Under the pieces are notes generated by a model. That model was not told the DNA's origin, did no database searches, and worked only from the letters and a program-made list of their open reading frames with translations. From Rhizophagus clarus (taxonomy: Eukaryota; Glomeromycota; Glomeromycetes; Glomerales; Glomeraceae), in contig BLAL01000089.1 of the NCBI GenBank assembly GCA_015698045.1, positions 1 to 64,000 of the forward strand: 64,000 bases of DNA, given 5' to 3'. This document shows, one piece after another, positions 23,501 through 34,118 of the stretch. Every line of letters begins with the position of its first letter. Position 1 is the first letter of the stretch. The position numbers were made by a program, and so were the translations under genes.

Positions 23501-24630
23501 TTTATGCGCACTATCCCCATATATTAATCTACTGGAATTCTTGATCTAGAGAAAGTGGTTCTTTTGTCTGTATTTATCTTCATCTTCAGATTTGATAATA
23601 TCTGTAAGAGCCAATAACCAAATTTTATACTTTCTTTTAAAGTTTTTACTAGCTATCACAGGTTTTGGAGTAGCTGTTTCTTCTTTCCATTCCCAAACAT
23701 TGATGGAGATATCTGGATTCATCTCCTCTATCTTATTAAATATGCGTGGGCAGATTGGAGTAGGCATTGGGATACTATCTAGCTTGACTACATCTAAGTA
23801 TGGCTTGAGTTTCTTTGCTCAGAATATTCGTTTAAGATGATCTGTTTCTCCATCCTGATGTGCGAAATAGCAACCTAATGCACCTTAGAGATATTTTTCA
23901 GATAATGCATTTGTTTCTGGATTAATAAGACCTTTATTATCTGGATTGATAGTAGACTTTGTCTTTTGGGAATGGAGATGAATAAACCTCCTGTACCTCA
24001 ACGTAAAGTATATGTTTAAATAAATATTTCTAGAATTCGTTTAAGAACATATCCAGATCCCTTTTTTAATGTTTTTTCAATATGATTATCTATTTTTCCA
24101 GCAGATTTGGTTATATGCTCATCTATATCCCCTTCTGAAAGAATCGCTCGCATCTCTCCACTATGATGATTTTCTATATATGTTATTTCGCTTATACCAT
24201 CTGGATTTCTTTTAGTAATTGAATACAGGCTCAATGCTACTATAGCTGATTTTATTTGATCTTTTCTATGAAGTTCTGTTTGGAGAACTTCTGTTATTTT
24301 TGGACGAATTAGTCCCATAAGTTGAGGCATGTATGGCAAATTTTTACATTCTTCTGGATTATCTATTGGTTGATTAAAAATATATGCACGATTATCTTTA
24401 GATTGGAGAACTTTTTCCACCTATTTGCTCATTAAAGACCGATTTTCATATAGTCTTTTTAGATCTCTTTCAACTGGGCATTCTTCAAAGATGAGATCCT
24501 CCACTTGAATAAAAGCCTCAGAAGATTTTGGTCTAATTGGTTTGCATTTAAACTTTCTTCTAAGATGTGCTGTTAGTTCACAAGTCTTTTTAAAGTTATT
24601 TTTACCACATCTGGGGCATGGCGCTATCAT
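20560..24630 (-). pseudogene. Polinton/Maverick-type DNA polymerase B, decayed
   Basis: Residue-level similarity to the PolB family (DNA_pol_B_2) of Polinton-like elements is visible through the whole stretch. In order: an N-terminal C-x2-C finger (CPRCGKNNFKKTCELTAHL), a second finger (LCDGCFQSFPSEKSLDQH), the exonuclease motif IIADFEAY with Asp-x-Glu, a C-x2-C element (CWICKGKF), polymerase motif A (YVDATNLYGHS), motif B (KLMNVSVYGKTMENV), motif C (YMDTD) and the C-terminal TLPYGHW. In-frame stops occur near 24421, 24013, 23530, 22264, 21974 and 21377, with a frame change near 21255. These polymerases are thought to use protein priming to replicate the element. No packaging ATPase, retroviral-type integrase or capsid gene was seen here. 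Confidence 0.85.
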
Positions 24631-24817
24631 TTTAGTATATGTGTATACTTTATGTTGTTTGTATTAATAGTACGAAAAGTTTTGTTTAAAATAAATTAAT
24701 TATTCAGATATATTGACCTTATGTTTGTATTAATACTACTACAATCTTTGTTTAATTACTTTTTTTACATCCCCTTGTTCATGAGCTATATGACTTCATC
24801 CTGAAATCTGTGATTGA

Positions 24818-25030
24818 GGAAGTGGTGTCATCTGTGGTCGGTCTTGCTGTCACCCTGAAGGTTGCTTTGAACATTGGAAGGCTAGAGTGCATCTTCCTTG
24901 CAGGGTTTGTGATAAGCCGACTAGCTCTGAACCTGTTTTTTGTAGGTTACATGCTAGTGGATACTATGTGACCCAATATATTAATAGACTTCAGGTTAGA
25001 GCTTTAGGTACTTATCAGAAGGTTAAATAG
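24818..25030 (+). pseudogene. Cysteine/histidine-rich fragment
   Basis: An open frame of 70 codons contains CGRSCCHPEGCFEHW, LPCRVCDKP and FCRLHASGYY, a dense set of Cys and His that could bind two zinc ions. It begins after a TGA and ends with TAG, without a start codon. It may be an exon or a remnant of a transposon protein. The family is not recognised. Confidence 0.35.
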
Positions 25031-25059
25031 GCTATCCTTCTTTTTGAAAAAATTTACAC

Positions 25060-25320
25060 CTAGTTCGAAAAAAAATTTATATCTAGCCCAATTTTTTTTA
25101 CACCCACATCTAGCCCAAAAAATTTATACCTAACCTTGAATTTTTTTTACACCAAGGTGTGATTTTTTTTCTTAATATTTATGTAAATGAAATGACTCAA
25201 GAATGGCTTCTTGTATATCATAATTAATGGTATGCTAGGACATAGTCTTTATCTTTTTAACTTTCTTTTCGAATACAAAAAAATTTACACCTAAGATCAT
25301 TTTAGGTGTAAATTTTTTAT
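25060..25320. repeat. AAATTTACACCTA motif cluster with inverted copy
   Basis: AATTTACACCTAG-like motifs recur at about 25062, 25093, 25125 and 25283. A perfect inverted pair, AAAATTTACACCTAA and TTAGGTGTAAATTTTT, forms a hairpin at about 25280-25315. It may be a small inverted-repeat element or its terminus. Confidence 0.5.
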
Positions 25321-25783
25321 CTTGTTTATGGGTATTAATCAGTTTTAGAATTCATTCTAGGATAATATAAAATCTAATATGCAAAATAAGCTTGCATTTA
25401 CGGTCTGCAAGTACACTTAGACACTTCGGTTCTTGGTGCTCTTGGCCTTTTTTAAACTCAAGCAATATAGCATACTTTTTTCATTATATTATTTGAAATT
25501 AAAATTCGGCTAGCTTGTTAATATTGATGGTGTTCTTCTTTATTTTATTAACAAAATATTTGGGCAAAGTGGGTATGTTAACAGGATTTAAGCCCAGCTT
25601 GATTTTAAGTCTGAATTCTATATTGATTTTCATTATATTTCCTGATGTTGCAAACGAATTTGGATCACATAAGATTGCATAAATTTTGATAGCAGAAAAG
25701 GGGGCAAATGGGGACCTTACTGCTTTTATAACTATATGAATTTTTTTGTTCTAGAACCCCCAAGGCTGTCTATATTCATATTA
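25320..25783. other. Non-coding stretch
   Basis: No gene or clear repeat was recognised before the LTR-like repeat begins. Confidence 0.4.
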
Positions 25784-26107
25784 CGCTTTATTTATTTTGG
25801 CTGAAATTTTATTAAATCATTTTTTGATATCATGTGATGTAATGATACTATGCTAATTCTGGGTAGGATTAATATAATTTCAGCCAGAGTTATAAAAATA
25901 TGCGATTTTTTACAAAAACCCCCTAGCAAACCTATAAGTAGTCCTCTATATTAATCCTATGTTAAAAAATTCATTTAACAATTTTTTTTCCATGTATATA
26001 AATATGTTTTCAAACTAAACATGCTTTTTAGATTCAAGAAACATCAAAACTTAAAATTTAAAAAGAAAGAATTTTATACTAATCAGCTCTATTGGTCCAG
26101 TCCTAAG
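25784..26107. repeat. Dispersed LTR-like repeat, copy 1
   Basis: This stretch aligns with 38128-38465 over its entire length at high identity. Shared landmarks are ATCATGTGATGTAATGATAC, AGCCAGAGTTATAAAAATAT, AACCTATAAGTAGTCCTCTA and ATTGGTCC. The TATA-like boxes and the lack of coding would fit a solo LTR, but the true ends and a target duplication were not resolved. Confidence 0.75.
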
Positions 26108-26220
26108 ACGTGATATAAAAATATGTGACAAATAAATTTTTCATGATGTGATTAGTTTTGATCACATAAATAGGTTGTATTTTAATTGGTTAAAAGTATT
26201 TTCAGCAGAAGTCCATATAG

Positions 26221-27026
26221 TATAACAGGGTAGACATGCAAATATATCACATGCTGATTATTTGTCAATCATAATATATGTGATATCACATTAACTTTGA
26301 AGCATTATTTCAACTATCGGTGTGTAAAAAAAATACATTAAATTATTTTATTTAATAGTTTAAAGTATTAAAAATTTTGTATTAAAATTTTGTAGCAAAA
26401 TAAAATATATTGCTAAAGTTAGCTTTAGACCAAATTTTTTAATAACTAATATATATGCTGATCATTTTCTAATCAGATTTTAAAGTCTCAGGCGAAGCTA
26501 CAGATGTTCAGGTGAAATGTGAAACTTTTACAATATATTATTTAAGTATTCAAAAATCAATGGCTAAAATAAACCTGAATAATTTTTGATAATTCTGAAG
26601 TTATGGTTAAATAAACACTTGCAATTATTTTTATAAATGACATTATTATTTAATTTAATATAAAATTTTAAAATACAATAACTTCACCAACATTAATCTG
26701 ATTGCAATGAATTTACTATCATTCGAAACCTCTCATTGAGACAAATTAACAGTATAAAATTTATTAAAATCTGATCACTGAATCTTGAAATTGTAAATTT
26801 TGAATTTTTATATTATTCATCAATTATAAATTTTCATATAAATTGATGTAATTTCAGTTAATTTCGAATAATTTTTATATTAAAATAGTCAATCAATAAT
26901 TATTTTAGCCTCATATATTAACTAAATGATATTTTTTTTATGTGATAAAATTGAATAAATGATTAATAAATGATTGGCAAATAATCAGCACCAATGTGAC
27001 AATATGAAGATGTCTGTCTTGTTATA
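26221..27026. mobile_element. Non-autonomous element with about 50-bp inverted termini
   Basis: The left end TATAACAGGGTAGACATG and the inner TGCTGATTATTTGTCAATCA at 26252 face their inverted counterparts TGATTGGCAAATAATCAGCA (26971-26990) and GTCTGTCTTGTTATA (to 27026). The inner 21 bases match with one difference. The interior is AT-rich and non-coding, and the superfamily is unassigned. Confidence 0.6.
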
Positions 27027-28075
27027 ATATTGCAATTTTTCAATTAGTCTGTTTGTTGATAAGTTTTATGATATAGTTCATATAGATTTTATTTTTTTAT
27101 AAAAAAAAGATTGATACCAGATTATTTATTTTATTTTTTTATTTTATATGATGAATTCATATTATAATAAAAAGTTATGAAGGAAGACTTTTAAAGATGG
27201 AGATCAATCATTACTAATCTCGTTAAATATTTCATTTTGGTTCATGAAATGGGTTTTGTTGTAATGTATAATTTCAGGTTTTCTTGATTGGAAATATGTG
27301 TGAAAATTTAATATGACCTCTTTTCGAATGTAATGAAGCATGTAGGCCTATTAAAATCACTGTTATAGACCTTAGGGTTTGATTAAGAGTTTATCTTATT
27401 GGCCAAATAGCTTTCATTTGGATTCTACTAAAAATCTTTTGGTTCAGACTTTCTTTTCACAAGAAAATTGAGAATTCACTGGTCAAAATAATGTGAATTA
27501 CACAGAGTTTACAATCTGGAAATTGTCAACACACTTGTTCATTTTTAACAAGTTCAACATGTGATTGCGAAATTTCAGTTAAATTTAATTTACAACTGGA
27601 AATGACAAAATGTACAAGATAAACCATGTGTGGACTGTGAAAACTTAGTTTACAAATTTACATTATTAAATCTTAATTATATTATCATTAAATTTCATCT
27701 AAATTTCTAATAAACTAATATTAAATTTTATACGCAAATCATCAGTAAATTACAGTTAAATTTCATGTAAACTAATATTAAATTATAGTAAATTATTATT
27801 AAATTTCAAATAATTTAAATTGACATTATTATTACATAATCACTTCTTATTTAATTTTATTAGTCACATGACTTATTGAATAAAATGCGATCTATTTTTT
27901 TTATACTTTTTTTTATACTTTATCATGCCAGAAGTTGGAACTTAGGTTCTTCTTTTTAGAAAGTATTCCCTAGACTTTTTGGCAAAGTTTCTTACTCCAC
28001 ACTTACTTTTTAGAAACAACATTCAGTTAACCTCATTCCATTTTTCTTTTTTTCTTTTAACATTAAGAAATGTCT
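27027..28075. other. Non-coding AT-rich stretch
   Basis: Short repeats of TTAAATTTCA(T/A) occur between 27540 and 27800. No coding was supported. Confidence 0.4.
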
Positions 28076-28475
28076 TCTAGCAAGTCTCTGATAAGTGAGG
28101 AAGGGCAGATCTTTATTTTAAATATCTATTAACTTTCTTTTATCTTTGCAAGGTCTTATTCATACAGGAAATATGTTTCAGTATGTGCTTCAAAAATTTT
28201 ACTAACTCTTTCTTGTTTTCTTAGAAGGAAACTTTTTTTTGTATTTATAATAATTTGCTAACACTTTTCTCTTTCATGGTTATAGGTTTTGGACTTTGGT
28301 TATTTTAAATATAAAATTATCTTTATTTTTTAAAGAAATTTTAGCTAATATTTCTTTTTTCTTTTCTGCAAGTTTTAGATTTGGATACTTAAAACTTGGA
28401 TGATGGTAACATTATTCTCTTTTCTTTTTCAAAGGTTTGATTTTGAATACATGGAATCTTGGATGATGGTATGTT
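28076..28475 (+). repeat. Micro-exon-like array, copy A
   Basis: Five units follow each other with spacing of about 60-90 bp. Each has a branch-like CTAAC or CTAAT, a T/C-rich tract, an AG (28152, 28224, 28285, 28372, 28434), a 30-40 nt block and often a GTA(A/T)-type donor. The last two blocks are near duplicates (GAT..TGGATACTTAAAACTTGG and GAATACATGGAATCTTGG, each ending TGGATGATG|GTA). No long frame is produced by joining them. Confidence 0.5.
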
Positions 28476-28479
28476 TCAA

Positions 28480-29657
28480 TTAAAAAAGAGATGTTAATTA
28501 ATTTTAACTTTATATATATTGCCTTTACTAGGACAATATGGTGTAAATTATAATAAATCATTGCTTATTATGGCTTTAATTGATAGAAATATAATGTTAA
28601 TGTAATAAATTTAATAAAAATACAACGTTAATGTAATAAAAGTATAACTTTAATATCACAAAAATGTGTTTAAAATAATATGAATAAAAAATTTTGATTA
28701 TAGTTAAATGTAAATATGTTTGAAAAATAAACAACATTTCATTTTACTTTATTTTGGTGTGATATAAATGTAAACAACATATAAATGAAGTTTCCATTAT
28801 CAAAAATAGGGTGGAAACTTAATGGAAATGGGACAAATTTTCAAGAATTTCCAAAATTTAAATTTATTTGAAATTTGTGATAAATTTACTAGAAATGGGC
28901 CATGTGAATGAAATTTCACAACTTGAAATTTGTAGTACATGGGCCTACTTCGACCTGTGATTGACTCACCATTGACACTTTATGATTGATTCTATAACTA
29001 TAACGTTTATCTGACATCATTTCAAAGTCAAATTCATTGTTGCAATAGGTTTGATAAAAATAGCGTTTACTTTATTAATTTAGTTTTATGTTATGTATAG
29101 TAGCATTTTAGCATGAATTTTTTATTTAGAAATATTTTTTTTTTTCAAAAATAAATTAAGGACATACTATATCTGATATACCAACCATTGCAACCAATAA
29201 ATTTACCTCTTAAATGGAACTTTTGAATTCTTTGATGATATGGATTTCAATTTCTCTGTCTAGTAAGACATGCAAAAGCTTTAATTTTTAAATAGATGAT
29301 TTTGATGAAACTTCATCACTTAGCAGTGATTTCTTTTGTTAAATCTTGGGTAAAGCTGTGAACGTAATATATCGAAAAGTGTTGTGAACATAATATGATA
29401 ATATATCGTGTTTGCTGGTATTAGAAAAAAGTTTTCTTATTTATTAATTAAGTTTTTTTTTTGTATAATAAAATAAATATTTTTTTTCAATTAGAAAAAA
29501 TTTGTTGATTTTCTTTTGAAAAATTTTTTCAGGATGATCAGATCTTTTAAATATGCTTTTGGATGGATTATGATCAGCTCAATCTTTTTTTAAAGATTAT
29601 CTGTTATTATGTTATTACGAAATATTTGTAGAATATACTTATATAAGAGAAATCATT
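28480..29657. other. Non-coding AT-rich stretch
   Basis: No gene recognised. Near 28810-28950 there are inverted or repeated AAATTTC / GAAATTT blocks and GGGCC motifs. Confidence 0.4.
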
Positions 29658-29880
29658 TGGGGATCTGTCCAAAATCCCAAACTTGAAATCCTGACAGTAT
29701 ATTATCCAATACTCTAAATCCCAAAATGACAAAATCCCAAAATGCCATAATCCTGAATTCCATAATTCCAACAAAGTCTAAATCCTGAAACCTCATAATC
29801 CAGAAATTTTATAATACTGATAAATAAAAATCCTGACATTTTATAATATCTACTATATAATAATTGTTTTCCTGTGTTAC

Positions 29881-29996
29881 CGTAACGTTTAGATTACATA
29901 TTTATATTTGTGTACCCGTAACGTTTAGACTACAATTTATACCTGTGTATCCGTAACGTTTAGACTACAATTTATACTTGTGCACATATAACGTTT
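29881..29996. repeat. 35-bp tandem repeat in the Helitron
   Basis: CGTAACGTTTAGACTACAAT-like units start at 29881, 29917, 29952 and about 29987. Each is about 35 bp long. Confidence 0.8.
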
Positions 29997-30140
29997 ATAT
30001 AAAATTGAACAGTAATTATAAATTATAAACCAGTAAATTGGAACCATTATAAAAATTTTATGTTTTTGAACTATGTTATAAATAGTAATAGTAATAAACA
30101 AATATAACAAAAGTAGTATAAACCGTAACATAGAGTTGAA

Positions 30141-30741
30141 GCTCCGCATGAGCCGAGCCGGCTCGCGAGCTAGCTTGAGCTGTTCAAGCTGAGCCAAGCT
30201 GAGCCATGTTTAAAATGGCTTGATGACTCGTGAGCCAGCTTGAAAAAGCTCGAGCCAGTTATTGAGCTCGACAACTGAGCCGAGCCGAGTCGATAATGGG
30301 GCTCGGCTCGAAAAGCTCGAGCTGCCTCGCAAGCCAGCTCGATCTATCATACATTTAATAATTAAAACGGTTCGCAACGTTTTTTTTAATTATTTTAGTG
30401 AAAAACGTTACGAACCGTTTTTCAATATTATTTTAATTAAAAAAAAACGTTTCGCAACGTTTTTTTAATACGTTGCGAAAACGTTTTTCAATGTTAATAT
30501 TAATTTAATTAAAAAAAAAAACGTTTCACAACGTTTTTTTTAATTATTTTAGTGAAAAACGTTGCGAAAAAGTTTTCAACATTAATTTAATTAAAAAAAA
30601 CATTTCGCAACGCTTTTTTTAATTGTTTTAATGAAAAACGTTGCGAAACATTTTTCTGATAATAAAGCTCGAACCAGCTCAAGCTAAAGTGAGCTGAACC
30701 GAGCTAGACTGTAGCTCGGCTCGAGCCGGCTCATGCAGAGC
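30141..30741. mobile_element. GC-rich foldback element
   Basis: The left arm GCTCCGCATGAGCCGAGCC and the right arm ending GGCTCATGCAGAGC are inverted copies. Both arms are rich in the words GAGCC, AGCTCG and CTCGAG, which allow many alternative foldings. The arms are far more GC-rich than the neighbourhood. The middle (30360-30655) holds a separate set of hairpins. Confidence 0.7.
30360..30655. repeat. Array of four long hairpins around CGCAACGTTTT
   Basis: Each unit of about 65-75 bp reads ACGnTTCGCAACGTTTTTTT, then TAATTATTTTAGTG, then AAAAACGTTGCGAA, and so folds back on itself. Units are joined by TTAATTTAATTAAAAA. The same CGTTGCG word forms the Helitron terminal hairpin. Confidence 0.75.
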
Positions 30742-31422
30742 ACTACATAGAATAAACTGCATAAAAAATCACGTTTATAGACTTTAGACTTGACCGTCGT
30801 ACCGGTAACATCACGTATATGTTTATGTGACGTTGCGGAGCAACGGGTTTAACTGCTAGTCGAAATACAAAATTTAATAATTTCATAATCCCGAATTTCA
30901 TAATCCTAAATCTTATAATGCTAAAAAGTTTATCAAAAAAAATTGTTTATGCGTACAATAATTTTTGTAATTTTGAATTTTATCAAAAATATGCTAAACA
31001 TTTTTTATTTAAGAATTTTTTAATCAATAATTAATTAGAGAAGATTTTGTTAAAATTTTAGTTATAAAAGGGTGAAAGACAATTTTCTTTATTAATAAAT
31101 AATAAAATATGATCATGCTTCTTAAATTTGAATTTAACAGTAATAATGGTGATTTCATTTAAAAATAATTTCATATTTTTTACAACAATATTTCAAAATT
31201 TTATTGTGAGTGCATCGCTTATTAATGATTCAATCAAACCATCATGAACAATATTTATGACAATTTTTCTTTATAAAATAAAATAATTAAAGAACGAATA
31301 TTATGATTTTATTATGGTTATTTTTATTGAAAATTTCTTAGTTTACACAGTGTGTCCGAACACGGTACATGTGTAATTTACACGGTGTGAATTTTTTTTT
31401 TCATTTCTTTTTAGATTTTTCA

Positions 31423-31675
31423 GGGCGACCTCCTTTAGCTTCGGGAAGGTAATAGATAGTTTTTTTTGCTTTTATTCTCCTTTCTTTTGACTTTTATTAA
31501 CTTGTTTGTTCTTTTTTTTTAGGCGTGACTGTTTTTAGTGCCATTTTGGTGGAAATTCAAGGTGAGTTTTATTTTTTTTTGTTTTCTCTTCATTTTTTTC
31601 TTTGTTTTTTACTAACCTTTTCGTCTCTTTTTTAGACGTGCACCATCTCAGTGAATATTCAAGTAAGTTTTTTCG
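31423..31675 (+). repeat. Micro-exon-like array, copy B
   Basis: Three blocks of 25-40 nt (from 31424, 31523 and 31636) are each preceded by a T-rich tract and CAG or TAG, and followed by GGTAATA, GGTGAGT and GTAAGT. The second and third are preceded by TATTAACTT or TACTAACCTT branch-like sites. The blocks have no common long frame. Confidence 0.5.
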
Positions 31676-32265
31676 TCTCTTTCTCATTGTTTATTTTCTT
31701 TAAAATGATATTAACCGAATTTCTTTTCCTTTTTTTTATGGGTGGGTGTTCCGGCCTTTCTTGTATTGTTTCCCCTTTATTTCTCTTACTTTCCCTTATC
31801 CATTTCATTGTTTCTTTCATTTTTTTCAATTTTCCCTCGTTTCTTTCATTTTTTTCTTTCATTTGTTTGCTTCTCTTTTTGTTTCTTTCATTTCTTTTTT
31901 TGTTTCTTTCGTGATTTCTTCTGTGATCTTCTGTTATTTTATTTCGTTGATCTTTGGGTTCTTTCATTGCTTTTTTCATTTCTTTCGTTGTTTTTCATTC
32001 CCCTTTGCTTCCCTTCATTTTCTTTCATTTCGTCTTGTTCTTTCTTATTAACCATTCGTTTCTTTTAATTCTTTTCACTACCCTTTTGTTTCTTTCATTC
32101 CCTTTAACTTCTTTTCGTTTCTTTCACTTTTTTTATTCCCCTTCGTTCGTTCCTTTTCATTTCCCTTTTGTTTTTTCATTCATCTCACTATCTATCCTTC
32201 ACTTTTTTTTCCTTTTACTTCCTATTTAATTATCTTCATCCCTTTTCATTTATCTTTCCTTTTTT
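31676..32265. repeat. Pyrimidine-rich low-complexity tract
   Basis: Nearly pure C/T on the plus strand, built from TTTCATT, CTTTC and CCCTT words. Long open frames on both strands here are low-complexity artefacts. A matching tract lies at 47820-48150, in the same position within the related element. Confidence 0.8.
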
Positions 32266-32689
32266 TCACTCCCCTTAATTTTTTACTGTCCTTCCTTACT
32301 GTATTTTTCTTATATATTGCATTTATATTACAGCATTATGACATAACAATACAATTAAAATTATGCAATTTTTTTCATAAAACTAGCCAATAAATCTAAA
32401 ATAAAATTGAAAATTTGACAGATAAAGATTTTTTATAAAATCATGTGATACAGTTTCCAGGCACACCGTGTACAAATCTTTTTTATTTTAACTAGTAAAA
32501 TTTTGGTATCAATAAATTTCGGGATTTGAATTTCAGGATTTTGTCTTTCGGGCTTATTATGAAGCGTCCGTCGGGATTGTAAAATTTCGGTATTGTGTCA
32601 CTTTCGGAATTATAGAATTCGAGATTATGATATTTCAGGATAATGTACTGTTGGGATTTCGAGTTTCGGGATTTCGTACCAAACCCGTT

Positions 32690-34100
32690 TTTTTATACTA
32701 CGATAAATTATCTAATATTTTACAGATAATAGTATGTAGATAATGAATTCTGGTTGATGAGGTTTTAAAGATTTTAATTTTCAGGAATGTCGGATTTTGT
32801 ATTATAATTTATAAAGGGATTTGGTTTCGTGATAAATATAAAATATCTAGTACCATCCAATGATATCAACGCAAGAAAAGAAATCGAGGTAAAATGCAAT
32901 GTAACACATAATAATTGAAAACAAACAATAATATTATTAATAATCAATAAATCAACAGGTAATGATTATTAATATATTTAAGCGAAATAAAAATGATTAA
33001 TAATTAAATTTATAAACAGATTCAGGAGTGAATTCTTTGGAATTCTCATTAATCTGTTGTTACCATACGAACAGCAAAAACTTGCATTTTTGCAGTGAAA
33101 ATTTGTGCTATTACTCTAGTAATTTCTAGTAAGTTGAAACTTTCAAAATTCTATTAATAAAATTTCCTTAAAAGAAAATGCTAATCATTGAATTGACACA
33201 AATGCTGCATCATATTGACCGTTTATGCTATTCACCGATCATCAATATTTATTAAATGCATCATCTTGCAACGAATACAGGTTAATTACTTGAAATAAAC
33301 CAATCATATTGTAATAATTTAATTACAACGAAATATTTTATCAAACATGTCATAGCTTTCTCCGATAGCTATATCCCTTCTTAAACCGTTATTTTCTTTT
33401 CAAATAAAAAAAAAAAAATAAATAGACAATATATAAATAAATAAAATAAATAATAAATAAAATAAACAAATAAACAAATAAAAAAACAAACAAACAAATA
33501 AATAAATAAATAAAATAAATAAAATAAACTATTCTTTTAAATGTATTTATCAGAAAATTTTATAACGTACATAAAGGTCCAATCATGAGCCGAATTTGTT
33601 TGATAGCCGCTCGATTAAAAAATTTTAGACAATATGACTTAAACAGGAAACAAACTATTTTTAGAATTAACGTTAACGATTAAGAAGCTGACATAATAGT
33701 TAATGCCATAAATTAATATAGAAATGAATTCTTAATTTCTAATGTTGGACAAAATAAATCAAATTAACCACAAAAAGTGTGATTGGTCATATTTAAAATT
33801 GCACGTCACACCTCAAGGCACGTGTATTCGTAATTTATAAATGATCGACCATCTAATAACTCCCGAAACCTAGAAAAAAAAGTAAGAAAAACGGTTGATC
33901 TCTGTGATGATCAGAGGGGATTGTACCAACAACTATCTAGTTCAATATGTAACGACAAGTATGAATTCTAAGCAAAAAAATCTAAATAAACATATACATC
34001 TATCTAACTAATTTAATTATTCACTTGTACCTATTTCCGGTAAACAATCAAATAAATATTATTCAAATTTCTCATATAAAGCATTATAAATTTTGTAATT
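32690..34100. other. Non-coding stretch with an A-rich microsatellite
   Basis: An (AAAT)n / (AAAC)n-type microsatellite fills about 33405-33530. The rest is AT-rich and without recognised genes. The last 300 bases probably contain the promoter of the secreted-protein gene. Confidence 0.5.
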
Positions 34101-34118
34101 CTCACATTCAAATACATA

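Larger units (their letters stand above)
29849..30859. mobile_element. Non-autonomous Helitron
   Basis: It starts TCTACTATATAATAATTG and ends CTAG. Ten bases before that terminus stands the hairpin CGTTGC-GGA-GCAACG (30831-30845). The base before the start is A and the base after the end is T, which is the host dinucleotide AT expected of Helitron insertion. There is no Rep/helicase gene. Inside are four copies of a 35-bp tandem repeat and a foldback element. The insertion splits the left arm of the long-TIR element. Confidence 0.7.
29658..32686. mobile_element. Long-TIR element carrying a splice-like array and pyrimidine tract; hosts a Helitron
   Basis: The left arm (29658-29848, continuing at 30860-30935 after the Helitron) is made of repeats of AAATCCCGAAA-type sub-units. 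The right arm (about 32505-32686) is its inverted copy: read in reverse complement it begins GGGTTTGGTACGAAATCCCG and later ACAGTACATTATCC, matching ACAGTATATTATCC on the left. Between the arms are a short array of splice-bounded blocks (31423-31675) and a 500-bp C/T-rich tract. A second member is at 46862-48560. No transposase and no certain target duplication were found. Confidence 0.65.

Noticed and set aside
17234..24630. Alternative genetic code or programmed stop readthrough
   Set aside because: All three stop codons are involved, frame changes also occur, and neighbouring genes use normal stops; decay is simpler.
25380..25450. Possible tRNA-like GC-richer stretch
   Set aside because: No cloverleaf or T-loop consensus could be paired.
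30360..30655. CRISPR-like array
   Set aside because: The units are hairpins with no unique spacers, inside a eukaryotic transposon.
31659..32229. Several overlapping frames of 87-108 codons
   Set aside because: Pure C/T or G/A low complexity, open by composition only.
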